Shown: positions 34,779-42,654, counted from the stretch's first letter. The stretch: 64,000 bases of DNA from Variovorax sp. MHTC-1 (GCF_003984645.1 NZ_RWKI01000003.1:62001-126000), one strand, 5' to 3'. Made by a program: numbers and translations. The notes: a model not told the origin generated them from the letters alone.

Positions 34779-35594
34779 ATGGATCCCATCGTCGGCCAAC
34801 TGCTGTCTCCGCGCTACGACTCCGGAACCATCGCGCTCTCGTATGTGATCTCCTTCTTCGGCTCGCTGCTGGCCCTGCTGTGCGCCCACAAGATGGTGCG
34901 CAGGGACGGCACGCTCGACCTGTCCATGCTGGCCTGCGGCGCGGTGTCGATGGGTGGTATCGGCATCTGGTCGATGCACTTCATCGGTATGGCGGCCTAC
35001 AGGCTGCCGGTATCGATCGCCTACGACGTGCCGCTGACTGCCTTGTCGCTCGTCGCCGCGATCGTCATGTCCGGCATCGCCCTGTACCTGGCCGGCGGCA
35101 AGCGCTTTACCCGCGGCGGCTGGCTGGCCGGCAGCCTGGTGGCAGGTGTCGGCGTGTGCGCGATGCACTACATCGGCATGTTCGCCATGAATATGCGCGC
35201 CAGCATGAATTTCGACCTGGTCATCGTGGCCGCCTCGGTAGCGATCGCCATCGGCGCGGCAGCGACGGCGCTATGGCTGGCCTTCAACCTCACGGAGCTG
35301 GCGCACCAGTTCATCGCGGCCGCGGTGATGGGCGTGGCCGTGTGCGCAATGCACTACACCGGCATGACGGCGGCCACCATGGTCTGCATCAGCGCCGCGC
35401 CGGCGGGCCTCCTACCTGATGGGCGACGGCAACATGGGACTGGCAGTTTCAACACGGCGTCCGTGGTGCTGATCTTCATTGTCAGCAGGATCGAGATCGA
35501 CGACTGGCTCGACATCGTCAGGGCCAAGGGGCGCAGCGCCGCGCTGCTGTCAACGGCAGATCGTTCGGCTCCGCCGGTCCATCCGCCGTCGTGA
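34779..35594 (+). CDS. MHYT-domain membrane sensor with internal compensated frameshift
   Basis: 271 residues, seven predicted helices, three MHYT motifs (MHFIGMAAY, MHYIGMFAM, MHYTGMTAA) thought to bind copper and sense O2, CO or NO. No output domain follows. From about 35401 to 35451 the annotated frame reads LLPDGRRQHGTGS, while the +1 frame reads SYLMGDGNMGLAV, which fits the family's last loop and helix; the original frame (TASVVLIFIVSRIE) then resumes. Two nearby indels (+1, and a probable +2 AC duplication in TCAACACGG) restore length. This is either a sequencing error or real drift. Confidence 0.8.
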   Translation: MDPIVGQLLSPRYDSGTIALSYVISFFGSLLALLCAHKMVRRDGTLDLSMLACGAVSMGGIGIWSMHFIGMAAYRLPVSIAYDVPLTALSLVAAIVMSGIALYLAGGKRFTRGGWLAGSLVAGVGVCAMHYIGMFAMNMRASMNFDLVIVAASVAIAIGAAATALWLAFNLTELAHQFIAAAVMGVAVCAMHYTGMTAATMVCISAAPAGLLPDGRRQHGTGSFNTASVVLIFIVSRIEIDDWLDIVRAKGRSAALLSTADRSAPPVHPPS

Positions 35595-35626
35595 ACTGAT
35601 CGCGCTTTTCCGTCATCTCGCCGCCC

Positions 35627-36544
35627 ATGAGCAGCCTGAACAACGCCTGGCGCCGCGTGCGGCACGCCGCGATGACCGCGCCAGGCCTGCGCGTCGTCCT
35701 TCTGGCCATCCGCAACTACGTGCTGCACCAGAGCGCCAATCAAGCCGGCAGCATGGCGTTCTCGTCGGTGCTGGCAATGTTTCCGCTGTTGATCCTGCTG
35801 TCCGCCGCCGCCGGCTTCGTCGGGCAGCCCGGCGACGCTGCGGCGCTGGCCAGCCGCGTATTGGACTATGCGCCGCAGGTGGTGCGCGACGCGATGCAGC
35901 CGGTCATCGACCAAGTGCTGGCTCAGCGCAGCCAGGCGCTGCTGACCATCGGCGTGCTGACTACCCTGTGGACAGCCTCGTCCGGCATACAGGCGGTGCG
36001 CACGGCGCTCAACCGCTCGTACGGCATCGAGCGCGGCCTCCCGTTCTGGAAGGCGCGCATCAAGGTCACGCTGTTCACGGCGATCGTGGGCGCCGGTATC
36101 CTGGCTGCATTCAGCTCGGTGATCATCATGCCGTACCTGTGGCGGCTGCTGGAGACCAATGTAGGTGTGGGGCGAGAGGCGCTCTGGATGCGCAACAGCG
36201 TGCGCTACGGCTTGGCCTTTGTGACGCTGACGACCTTGTACGCGCTGCTGTACGGCTGGCTGCCCGATATTCGCCAGCGGCTGTACACCGTAGTGCCGGG
36301 CGCTTTGGTGGGGGCGGCGCTGTGGGTAGCGGCTGCTGCCAGTTTGTCGTATGCGCTTCGTACCGCCGGAAAACTGGCGTTGCTGTACGGCAGCTTCGCG
36401 GGCGTGGTCGCGACGCTGGTGTTCCTGTACATCAGCGCGACCACACTGATCTTCGGCGCCGAAATCAACGCGGTGCTGCGCGAGGAGGCGCCGCCGCCAG
36501 GGCCGCCGCCCCAGCCCTCGGAGCCACCAGCCCCGTTGGGCTGA
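35627..36544 (+). CDS. YihY/virulence factor BrkB family inner-membrane protein
   Basis: 305 residues with six hydrophobic segments and family motifs NQAGSMAFSSVLAMFPLLILLSA, LWTASSGIQAVRTALNRSYG, and LYGSFAGVVATLVFLYISATTLIFGAEINAVL. Often misnamed ribonuclease BN; function unknown. The C-terminus is Pro-rich and cytoplasmic. The helix GFVGQPGDAAALASRVL is followed by the usual amphipathic region. Starts 32 bp after the MHYT gene. Confidence 0.92.
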   Translation: MSSLNNAWRRVRHAAMTAPGLRVVLLAIRNYVLHQSANQAGSMAFSSVLAMFPLLILLSAAAGFVGQPGDAAALASRVLDYAPQVVRDAMQPVIDQVLAQRSQALLTIGVLTTLWTASSGIQAVRTALNRSYGIERGLPFWKARIKVTLFTAIVGAGILAAFSSVIIMPYLWRLLETNVGVGREALWMRNSVRYGLAFVTLTTLYALLYGWLPDIRQRLYTVVPGALVGAALWVAAAASLSYALRTAGKLALLYGSFAGVVATLVFLYISATTLIFGAEINAVLREEAPPPGPPPQPSEPPAPLG

Positions 36545-36587
36545 GGCCCGTCCCTCGCGGAGAATGGCGGCAGACCTGCCTCGACGC

Positions 36588-37106
36588 TCAGCGGCCGTCG
36601 CGGTCCGAGTCGCCGGGAACGGCGCGTTCCACCGTGTCGCTGAGGCGTTGCCAGGCATCACGCGTCGCGTGCCTGGCGCGATCCCACTCCAGCGAAGAGC
36701 GTCCACGGGCCGTGCCCCAATCGCGGCTCAACTCCGGCTCGACGTCGTCGAACTTGCGATTCGGGTAGCGGGAATAGGCGTCGACCCCATAGCGGTAGGC
36801 CGGGGCATAGTCGTCGTAGCTCGACCCCGCCGCCACGTAGGAGCGCCCGGTGTAGTTGTCTCGCCAGTAGGCATCCTCGACGGCTGGATCGGCCTTGATG
36901 CTCCGGCCGGCCAGGGCTCCCGCCGCGGCGCCGACTGCGGCGCCTACGGCAGCGCCCACGGGACCGGTCATCCCTCCAACTGCCGCGCCTGCGGCCGCGC
37001 CGCCGGCCACACCACCGGCAGCGCCACCGACGACGGCGCCAACGCCGGTCGCTGAATCCGAATCTGCCTTGTCACCGGGCACACGGGTGTCCTTTCGAGC
37101 AGTCAT
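36588..37106 (-). CDS. glycine-zipper hypothetical protein
   Basis: 172 residues. Residues 20-68 form Gly/Ala-rich repeats (GAVVGGAAGG, AVGAAVGAAAGALAG), a glycine zipper that can span or associate with membranes. The hydrophilic C-terminal half has aromatic-rich YWRDNYTGRSYV and a charged amphipathic segment. Similar small proteins often accompany stress-induced membrane genes. No lipobox. Lies 128 bp after a 23-residue membrane peptide gene on the same strand. Confidence 0.75.
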   Translation of the reverse strand: MTARKDTRVPGDKADSDSATGVGAVVGGAAGGVAGGAAAGAAVGGMTGPVGAAVGAAVGAAAGALAGRSIKADPAVEDAYWRDNYTGRSYVAAGSSYDDYAPAYRYGVDAYSRYPNRKFDDVEPELSRDWGTARGRSSLEWDRARHATRDAWQRLSDTVERAVPGDSDRDGR

Positions 37107-37234
37107 GGCATGTCTCCTTCAGGTCTATGGGAAGGCTAAAGTTGTACCCGTCGCTCGAAGGCCTCCAGCGCCCATGCGCCTGTCGGAGTGAAGGCGGCGG
37201 GCTGCGGGGCATGACAGTGCGCACCTACAGCTGC

Positions 37235-37306
37235 TCAGAACAGCAATGCAAGCAGGATGATGATCGGAATGGGGACTCCAAGGAGCCAGAGCAGGATCGC
37301 GGGCAT
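37235..37306 (-). CDS. 23-residue single-span membrane peptide
   Basis: An ATG at 37306 preceded by CGGAGGATTCA (strong Shine-Dalgarno) opens 23 codons ending in TGA at 37235. The peptide begins MPAILLWLLGVPIPIII and continues with only hydrophobic residues to a final LLF. It is one transmembrane helix with a Gly-Val-Pro-Ile-Pro kink. I recall near-identical tiny proteins in other Proteobacteria, which if confirmed would show selection. It lies 23 bp after the 320-residue membrane protein gene, so it is probably in that operon. Confidence 0.75.
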   Translation of the reverse strand: MPAILLWLLGVPIPIIILLALLF

Positions 37307-37329
37307 TGAATCCTCCGGAGAAGGTCGTT

Positions 37330-38292
37330 TCAGAGATCGCGCTGGCGCCCGCCATAGGTCGCCGAATAGCTGGCAACGAACGCGCCGATGAGTAGCGAGA
37401 TGAAGAGCCACAGCGAGCCGTACGCAGATGCCTTGCGGGCTGCGTCTGCCGCGGCCCTGGCCTTCTCCTGAGCCTGGTCGAGCGTTGCCTTGGCACGTGC
37501 GTAGGTCTCGGTGACTCGCTTCTCGGCATCCTGCTGGCTCAAGCCGGTGCGCTGTGCGACAGCCTGGCCCAGGTATCGAACATCTTCGGGCGGAAGAGCG
37601 CCGGTGCGAATGCCATTCAGGAAGATGCGCGTCACTTCCGCCTGTGCCGGCGTGGACTGGGGAGCGGCAGCCGCAGGCGCCGTTGCGGGACTTGTCGCCG
37701 CGCCGGCGTCCCGGCGGAAAAGCGAATCGACGAAGTAGCTCATCGGGCCCGATGGAGAGGCGTCTTCCGCAACTGGCTCCGAGACTGTCGCGCCGGCCAC
37801 GCCCGCCGCACCAGCGGCCGTCGTGGCGCTACCCACCATGGAGGCACCCGCCTGCGCGCCGACACCCAGGATGACGCCGAGCGTCGACGTCAGCGCCGCC
37901 GCGGTCACCAGCGTGGCCAGTGACCAAGCCAGGAAGCCGTGCGCCGTGTCTCTGAAGTACACCTCGTCCGTGTGCACGCCTGCCCATTTGGTCCGCAGGC
38001 GCCCAGCCAGGTAGCCGCCCACGCCGGAAGCCGCAACCTGCGTGAAGGTGATCCACAAGATGGTGGCAACTCCGATCCTTGTCGCAGAGGCACCGCGCTC
38101 CGTCCATGGCGAGATGGACGAGAGTCCGAGTCCTGTTCCGAGCAGCACGAGAATCAGCGACAGCGCCGCGGCTCCCAAGGCCCCGGCGAAGATGGCCGCC
38201 CAAGAGACGCCACTTCCCGCCCGGATGGCTGCGCCTTCCGCCTCGAGTGCTGGAGCGCCCGAAGCCCGCAGCTGGTCTTGATACTCTGCCAT
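37330..38292 (-). CDS. hypothetical multi-pass membrane protein
   Basis: 320 residues. TM segments near 26-50 (VSWAAIFAGALGAAALSLILVLLG), 65-85, 105-135, and a C-terminal helix YGSLWLFISLLIGAFVASYSATYGG. Between them is a Pro/Ala-rich stretch and a charged coiled-coil-like segment (DAEKRVTETYARAKATLDQAQEKARAAADAARKAS). The architecture resembles PhnA-like/TIGR-type stress membrane proteins seen in rhizobia and Burkholderiales. GAGGGA is upstream of the ATG at 38292. First gene of a three-gene minus-strand set. Confidence 0.8.
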   Translation of the reverse strand: MAEYQDQLRASGAPALEAEGAAIRAGSGVSWAAIFAGALGAAALSLILVLLGTGLGLSSISPWTERGASATRIGVATILWITFTQVAASGVGGYLAGRLRTKWAGVHTDEVYFRDTAHGFLAWSLATLVTAAALTSTLGVILGVGAQAGASMVGSATTAAGAAGVAGATVSEPVAEDASPSGPMSYFVDSLFRRDAGAATSPATAPAAAAPQSTPAQAEVTRIFLNGIRTGALPPEDVRYLGQAVAQRTGLSQQDAEKRVTETYARAKATLDQAQEKARAAADAARKASAYGSLWLFISLLIGAFVASYSATYGGRQRDL

Positions 38293-38425
38293 TGCATGTC
38301 CCTCGTTGTTCGAGTGGCAATGTGCGATGCAACAGAGGCAAGGATCGTCATCCGCGTCCGCCATAGAAAGTAGGCCGCGCGCACCAAACGGTGCCGGAGA
38401 AGTTGTAGTGGCGCGCCGGCGTTGG

Positions 38426-38540
38426 CTTGGAGCGCGAGAGTTCGGGAACTTGGGCTCGGTTGAAAAGCCTAAGCCGTATACCTTTCTCCAAGGTCGACCA
38501 CCGACCTTTTCGCCCCGACTGGAAACGGCCGGGGCTTTTT
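38426..38540 (+). ncRNA. structured leader or small RNA ending in an intrinsic terminator
   Basis: In the 320-bp gap (38293-38612) four stems can be drawn on the plus strand: P1 CTTGGAG (38426-38432) with CTCCAAG (38486-38492); inner hairpin CTTGGGCT (38449-38456) with AGCCTAAG (38466-38473, one G-U); AAGGTCG (38490-38496) with CGACCTT (38502-38508), then a T run; and a terminator stem at 38512-38535. P1 and the third stem share bases 38490-38492, so they exclude each other, as in attenuators and riboswitches. It precedes the orphan gene at 38613. No known RNA family was recognised. Confidence 0.45.
38512..38540 (+). terminator. intrinsic terminator upstream of orphan gene
   Basis: Stem GCCCCG (38512-38517) with CGGGGC (38530-38535), 12-nt loop, followed directly by TTTTT (38536-38540). 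There is no plus-strand gene upstream that needs termination, since the neighbour at 38292 reads the other way. It therefore ends a short RNA or attenuates the gene starting at 38613. Confidence 0.6.
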
Positions 38541-38612
38541 CGTTCGGGTGCTTTCGTCGAGCCTGGCTGGTCAACAATACGGCGCGCCTGCAAAAGAGAG
38601 CCCGACCTATCC

Positions 38613-39329
38613 ATGCCCGACGAAACCATCATCGAACACATACCCAAGCAGCACCGCGAGGAGTTCCTGGCGGCATTTCTCGATGCCTATGTCGACACGC
38701 GCGGATTGGGCGGCCTGTCCAAGACCGACCTCGATGCATTGATCGTCTATCTGTACGTCAAGCATGCGCTCGGCGGCGTCTTCGACGCATACAAGGTCGC
38801 CCAGGCGATGATGCTCAAGGAGTCCAGGGCCAAATCGCTCTACGAGACAGGGCTGATCAAGCACGGGAACCTCAGCGAGGGCGCAGCATGGAGCGACATA
38901 CTCGTGCTTCTGGCCCGCACCAGCTACGAGCTCGAGAGCGTCGAACGAGGCCAGATCCGCTTTCATTTCGGCAACCCCGCGTTGTTCCGATACTTCCAGG
39001 TGCGCCTGCGCCAGGTGGAGCGCACGGCCACGTACTCGGCGGCCTACGAGACCGTCGTCATCGGCCTGGAGTCCTTTCTCCTGGTCCTCGACAACGTCTA
39101 CGAACAGAGCCAGACCGATTTCAAGACGACCGAGATGGACAAGGTGCGTCCCTTGGTGAAGCCGGTGATCCAGAGGCTGGGCGATTCGCTCGGCAAGAAG
39201 CGCATCAAGGACCTGATGAGCGGCGACAAGTCGAAATCCGGCGCGGCGCAAGCGCTCGAGACCGGCGCCCGGCTGGCGAGCATCGGCACCTTCGTGAGGG
39301 CAGCGCTCGCGATCGGATCGACCCTCTAG
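38613..39329 (+). CDS. orphan hypothetical protein (238 aa), unknown function
   Basis: Not recognised. Mostly helical by eye. The N-terminal part (IPKQHREEFLAAFLDAY, LSKTDLDALIVYLYVKHAL) looks like a compact helical bundle with a motif SRAKSLYETGLIKHG. A middle section, RYFQVRLRQVERTATY, is basic. The C-terminal GARLASIGTFVRAALAIGSTL is hydrophobic and may bind membrane. No helix-turn-helix, nuclease or kinase motif is seen. The ATG at 38613 gives a sensible start; longer readings run into the terminator region. It follows the structured RNA, and its TAG stop supplies the TA that flanks the MITE, which may have clipped or altered its C-terminus. Confidence 0.75.
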   Translation: MPDETIIEHIPKQHREEFLAAFLDAYVDTRGLGGLSKTDLDALIVYLYVKHALGGVFDAYKVAQAMMLKESRAKSLYETGLIKHGNLSEGAAWSDILVLLARTSYELESVERGQIRFHFGNPALFRYFQVRLRQVERTATYSAAYETVVIGLESFLLVLDNVYEQSQTDFKTTEMDKVRPLVKPVIQRLGDSLGKKRIKDLMSGDKSKSGAAQALETGARLASIGTFVRAALAIGSTL

Positions 39330-39594
39330 GGCCTGTTAACGCTATTTGCGGGGATCGCGTTGCCCAGCCAAGGGGCTGGATGCAAGGCGCCCGTGCGCAG
39401 CAAGGCTTGCGCCTTGCAAGCGCGGGCAACGCCGCAGACGGCCCCTTGGCTGGGCAACCCGCAGGGAAGGCCTGCCAGGGCGCGCCACTCGGCGTTGCGC
39501 TCCTTGTGCGTGCCGACGCACGCACGGCGTCGCGCGCCTTGATTGGCCCGCCCTGGCAGGCCTTCGCGACCCCGCAAATAGCGTTAACAGGCCC
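39329..39594. mobile_element. MITE-like element, 266 bp, 25-bp perfect terminal inverted repeats, TA target duplication
   Basis: The ends 39329-39353 and 39570-39594 are exact reverse complements over 25 bp, starting GGGCCTGTTAACGC. Each end is flanked by TA (39327-39328 and 39595-39596), the duplication made by IS630/Tc1-mariner transposases. Two inner stems fill the body: 39359-39376 with 39441-39458 (18 bp perfect) and 39466-39482 with 39549-39565 (17 bp perfect). No transposase is encoded, so it is non-autonomous. It accounts for most of the 347-bp gap 39330-39676. Confidence 0.85.
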
Positions 39595-39676
39595 TAGGTG
39601 TTCCGGCGCGTCATGTTCCTTACACGTTCATCTGTTGGAATCACGGCCAGATCCGCAACCCGGTGAGAACCCAACA

Positions 39677-39871
39677 ATGGCAAGGGAGCCCGTCTTGAAT
39701 CAATCTTCGGCCCGCATGGACGCGACCTTCGAACAGTGGACGCGCCTGACGGACGCCTATGCCAAGCAGTTCTTCCTGCTGCAGCGCGGCGTCCGCTCCG
39801 CGCGCGCGGAGGCCATGCGGCTCGCGCAGGAACTCCAGCGCGTCAATCAGGCGATGCAGAGCGGCGCCTAA
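39677..39871 (+). CDS. small helical hypothetical protein
   Basis: 64 residues, predicted mostly helical and charged: FEQWTRLTDAYAKQFFLLQRG then ARAEAMRLAQELQRVNQAM, a heptad-like amphipathic helix suited to coiled-coil pairing. Somewhat phasin-like in composition but too short to assign. Ends 28 bp before the GNAT gene. A modest purine run (AACCC-ACA) is upstream; no strong ribosome site. Confidence 0.55.
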   Translation: MAREPVLNQSSARMDATFEQWTRLTDAYAKQFFLLQRGVRSARAEAMRLAQELQRVNQAMQSGA

Positions 39872-39899
39872 CGGGAATCCGGGCCCGCACAATGGGCCC

Positions 39900-40451
39900 A
39901 TGAACTCCATCCGCCCTGCGACCATCGAGCCAGCTGCCCTGGCGCACTGCCGCGAGATCGCCGAGGTCCATGTTCTTTCCTGGCAGGCCTACGCCGGACT
40001 GCTTGCTGCCGAATACCTGTCGGCGCTCTCGATCGACGGGCGCGAGGCCGGGTGGCGCGAGGCCGTGGTCAAGGGCGTGCCGAAACTGCTCGTGGCCATG
40101 GCCGACGGCCGGGTGACGGGCTTCGTCGCCTTCGGTCCTTCGCGGGACAAGGACGCGGCGCCCGGCGCTGCCGAGATCTGGGCGCTCTACCTGGCGCCTT
40201 CCTCCTGGTCGCAGGGCATCGGCCGCACGCTGTGGCTCGCTGCGCTGGAGCACATTCGTACGCAGGCCTGCAACTCGGTCAGCCTGTGGGTGCTGGCCGG
40301 CAACGAGCGCGCCCGGCGCTTCTATGCCGCCGCGGGCTTCGCACCGGAGCCGGCATCGATGCGCGAATTCGCGATCGGCGGCGCGCGCGTGAGCGAGCTG
40401 CGCTATGTTCTTGGGCTGATGCCGGCGCCGCCGGGCGGGAACATGAAATGA
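39900..40451 (+). CDS. GNAT family N-acetyltransferase
   Basis: 183 residues with the GNAT fold: substrate-side HCREIAEVHVLSWQAYAGLL, GFVAFGPSRD, beta4 EIWALYLAPSSWSQGIGRTLW (acetyl-CoA pyrophosphate loop, Q-x-x-G-x-G/R variant SQGIGR), and SLWVLAGNERARRFYAAAGF. Acceptor unknown. The ATG at 39900 precedes the conserved start IRPATIEPAALA. Confidence 0.9.
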   Translation: MNSIRPATIEPAALAHCREIAEVHVLSWQAYAGLLAAEYLSALSIDGREAGWREAVVKGVPKLLVAMADGRVTGFVAFGPSRDKDAAPGAAEIWALYLAPSSWSQGIGRTLWLAALEHIRTQACNSVSLWVLAGNERARRFYAAAGFAPEPASMREFAIGGARVSELRYVLGLMPAPPGGNMK

Positions 40452-40590
40452 GCAGCTCCGCGACGCCCGACGATTCTCGATCCTGCGCCACGCCGAGGTG
40501 CTCGTCACATGGACGCTGCGCGCCATCCGCATACCGCATAGCCAGGTGCCCGGTGCCGCTTCAGTTGCCTGATTGCACTCGCGACAGCCG

Positions 40591-40608
40591 CTGTAACGGC
40601 GCTGACAC
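40591..40608 (+). promoter_or_regulatory. Pho-box-like site CTGTAAC-GGCG-CTGACAC
   Basis: Two direct 7-bp units, CTGTAAC and CTGACAC, separated by 4 bp, close to the PhoB consensus of CTGTNAY repeats with 4-bp spacing. It ends 45 bp before the start of a PhoX-type phosphatase gene, as expected for a phosphate-starvation promoter. Inferred from sequence only. Confidence 0.5.
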
Positions 40609-40653
40609 CGCGGCACTCTCCAATGCGGGAACCCCACACCCCCAGGAGTTCTC

Positions 40654-42153
40654 ATGTCGCTAAATTCCCGCCGCGGCTTTCTGCGCGGCTCGACCTCGGT
40701 TGCCGCCCTCTCTTTCATCGGCACCATGCAGGCGCTGCAGGCTCGAAACGCCAACGCCGCCACTGGCAGTACCGGCCTCGTCGCGAGCCCGTACGGTCCA
40801 GTCGCGCCGGCGCTCGACGAGGCCACCGGCCTGCCGCTGCTGCAACTGCCTGAAGGCTTCGCCTACCGTTCCTACGGCTGGACCGGTGACCAGATGAACG
40901 ACGGCCAGCCCTGCCCGAGCAACCACGACGGTATGGCGGTGATCGCCTCGTACGGCCGCGGCAGCAGCGTCGACGTGGTGCTGGTGCGCAACCACGAGCG
41001 CGGCCAGTCGACGAGCCTGATCCGGGCGCCGGCAATGTACGACACCGCCTCGAGCAGCGTGAACGGCCGCTTTGCCGGCGGCGGAACCACCAACCTGCGC
41101 TTCAAGGGCCGCCAGTGGCTCGGCATGGAGGCCAGCCTGGGCGGCACCCTCACCAACTGCGCCGGCGGCCCCACGCCCTGGGGCACCTGGCTCACCTGCG
41201 AAGAAACCGGCAGCAATCTCGAGTCGCAAGGCGGCAAGAAGCACGGCTACGTGTTCGAGGTGCGCGCCAACGCGGCCGAGACGACCGGCAAGCCGATTGT
41301 CGCGATGGGCCGGTTCAGCCACGAGGCCGTCGCCGTCGACCCGAAGACGCGCTTCGCCTACCTCACCGAGGACAGCCGCAACAAGTCGGGCTTCTATCGT
41401 TTCATGCCCAACGATGCGAGCGGCCGCCCGGGCAGCTACGAAGCGGGCGGCAAGCTGCAGATGGCCAAGGTGGCCGGCAAGGCCAACGCCGACCTCAATG
41501 TCGCCTCGGCCGGTGACACGCACAGCCTCGAATGGGTGGACATCGCCGATCCCGATGCGAACCCGGCCTCGATTGCGCTGCCCGGTTTTGTGGGCAGCAC
41601 GTCGGTGGCCGGCCCGTTCGCGCAGGGCTGGGCGAAAGGCGGCTTGCGCATGGCGCGCGGCGAAGGCATCTGGCATCACGACGGCAAGCTGTTCATCGTC
41701 GACACCGCGACCGGCGTGAATGCCGCGGGCGCTGGCGGCAATGGCGAAGGCGCGGTGTGGGAGTACGACTTGGCCACCGGCATGCTCAAGGCAGTCTTCG
41801 TGTCGCTCGACGCGGTGGCTGCCAACAACCCCGACAACATCACGATCAGCCCGCGCGGCGGCGTGCTGCTTTGCGAGGACGGCGGCGGCGTCGACGACCA
41901 AGGCCAGGGACGCATCGAGCGCCTGGTAGGACTGACCTCCGACGGCGCCAGCTTCGTGTTCGCGCGCCACAACGTGAAGCTCGGTGCCGACCAGATCGCT
42001 TCGGCCGGCAAGACGGTCGCGCCCGGCGACTACCGCAGCAGCGAGTTCTGCGGGGCCTGCTTCGATCCGGCGGGCAAGGTGCTGTTCGTGAACGTGCAAT
42101 CGCCCGGCATCACGTTCGCGATCTGGGGGCCTTGGGCACGCGGGCCGCTTTGA
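40654..42153 (+). CDS. PhoX-type (DUF839) alkaline phosphatase, Tat-exported
   Basis: 499 residues. The N-terminus SRRGFLRGSTSVAALSFIG is a twin-arginine signal. The mature protein is a PhoX/DUF839 beta-propeller, with PEGFAYRSYGWTGDQMNDGQ, NHERGQS, GGTTNL, PWGTWLTCEET, HEAVAVDPKTRFAYLTED, SEFCGACFDPAGKVLFVNVQSPGITFAIWG. PhoX enzymes use Ca and Fe to release phosphate from esters in the periplasm. AGGAG is upstream of the ATG, and a Pho-box-like site ends 45 bp before it. Confidence 0.88.
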   Translation: MSLNSRRGFLRGSTSVAALSFIGTMQALQARNANAATGSTGLVASPYGPVAPALDEATGLPLLQLPEGFAYRSYGWTGDQMNDGQPCPSNHDGMAVIASYGRGSSVDVVLVRNHERGQSTSLIRAPAMYDTASSSVNGRFAGGGTTNLRFKGRQWLGMEASLGGTLTNCAGGPTPWGTWLTCEETGSNLESQGGKKHGYVFEVRANAAETTGKPIVAMGRFSHEAVAVDPKTRFAYLTEDSRNKSGFYRFMPNDASGRPGSYEAGGKLQMAKVAGKANADLNVASAGDTHSLEWVDIADPDANPASIALPGFVGSTSVAGPFAQGWAKGGLRMARGEGIWHHDGKLFIVDTATGVNAAGAGGNGEGAVWEYDLATGMLKAVFVSLDAVAANNPDNITISPRGGVLLCEDGGGVDDQGQGRIERLVGLTSDGASFVFARHNVKLGADQIASAGKTVAPGDYRSSEFCGACFDPAGKVLFVNVQSPGITFAIWGPWARGPL

Positions 42154-42192
42154 TTCGCCAACCGGCTCGGTGCGGATCCGTCCGCGCCTGAC

Positions 42193-42654
42193 TCACTCCA
42201 GGTAATCGAGGAACAGCGGCGTCACCTGCTTGAGAAACGAGACCTCCCGCGCGTCGATGCTGCGAGGCTCCAGATCGAAATGGATGAAGGTGCCGTAGGG
42301 CGTCCCGGAACCGCGTGTCAGCAACCGCCCGTAGTAGGACTCGACAAGGCCGACATAGGGGCGGTAGCTCATCAAGGACTTGTCCTTGGAGACGTGGGTG
42401 GTCGTGAATTCGCCTTGCTCGATCGCGTGTTGGCAAAAGCTCTTGTCCAGGGGAACTGCCTTCAACCAGGTGCGGTATTCGGAGGAGCGATCGAAGACGT
42501 GCTCTGCCCGCAACGCATTGCCGCTCAACTTGTAGATGGCCGTGTACCGGTACTGCGTCCTGTCATTGAGCAGCGCCAGCGCACGGCGAATTCCATGGGT
42601 GGCAAGAACACTGCGAACCGCTGCTGTTTGCGCAGTCAAATCAATCTCGGACAT
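42193..42654 (-). CDS. GAF-domain protein
   Basis: 153 residues made of one GAF domain: GIRRALALLNDRTQYRYTAIYKL, VPLDKSFCQHAIEQGEFTTT, YYGRLLTRGSGTPYGTFIHFDLEPR, and REVSFLKQVTPLFLDYL. Stand-alone GAF proteins bind small ligands and may signal to other proteins. No output domain. The start at 42654 is the first ATG next to the domain. 197 bp without a recognised gene follow upstream to the HxlR stop. Confidence 0.8.
   Translation of the reverse strand: MSEIDLTAQTAAVRSVLATHGIRRALALLNDRTQYRYTAIYKLSGNALRAEHVFDRSSEYRTWLKAVPLDKSFCQHAIEQGEFTTTHVSKDKSLMSYRPYVGLVESYYGRLLTRGSGTPYGTFIHFDLEPRSIDAREVSFLKQVTPLFLDYLE

Noticed and set aside
39329..39594. Short reading frames inside the MITE
   Set aside because: The two halves give similar peptides only because the DNA is inverted-repeat; no ribosome site, no domain.
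38293..39676. A defence island
   Set aside because: Only one unknown gene, an RNA-like leader and a MITE are present; no nuclease, helicase, reverse transcriptase, kinase or TIR/NACHT motif. Kept as an open observation, not called.
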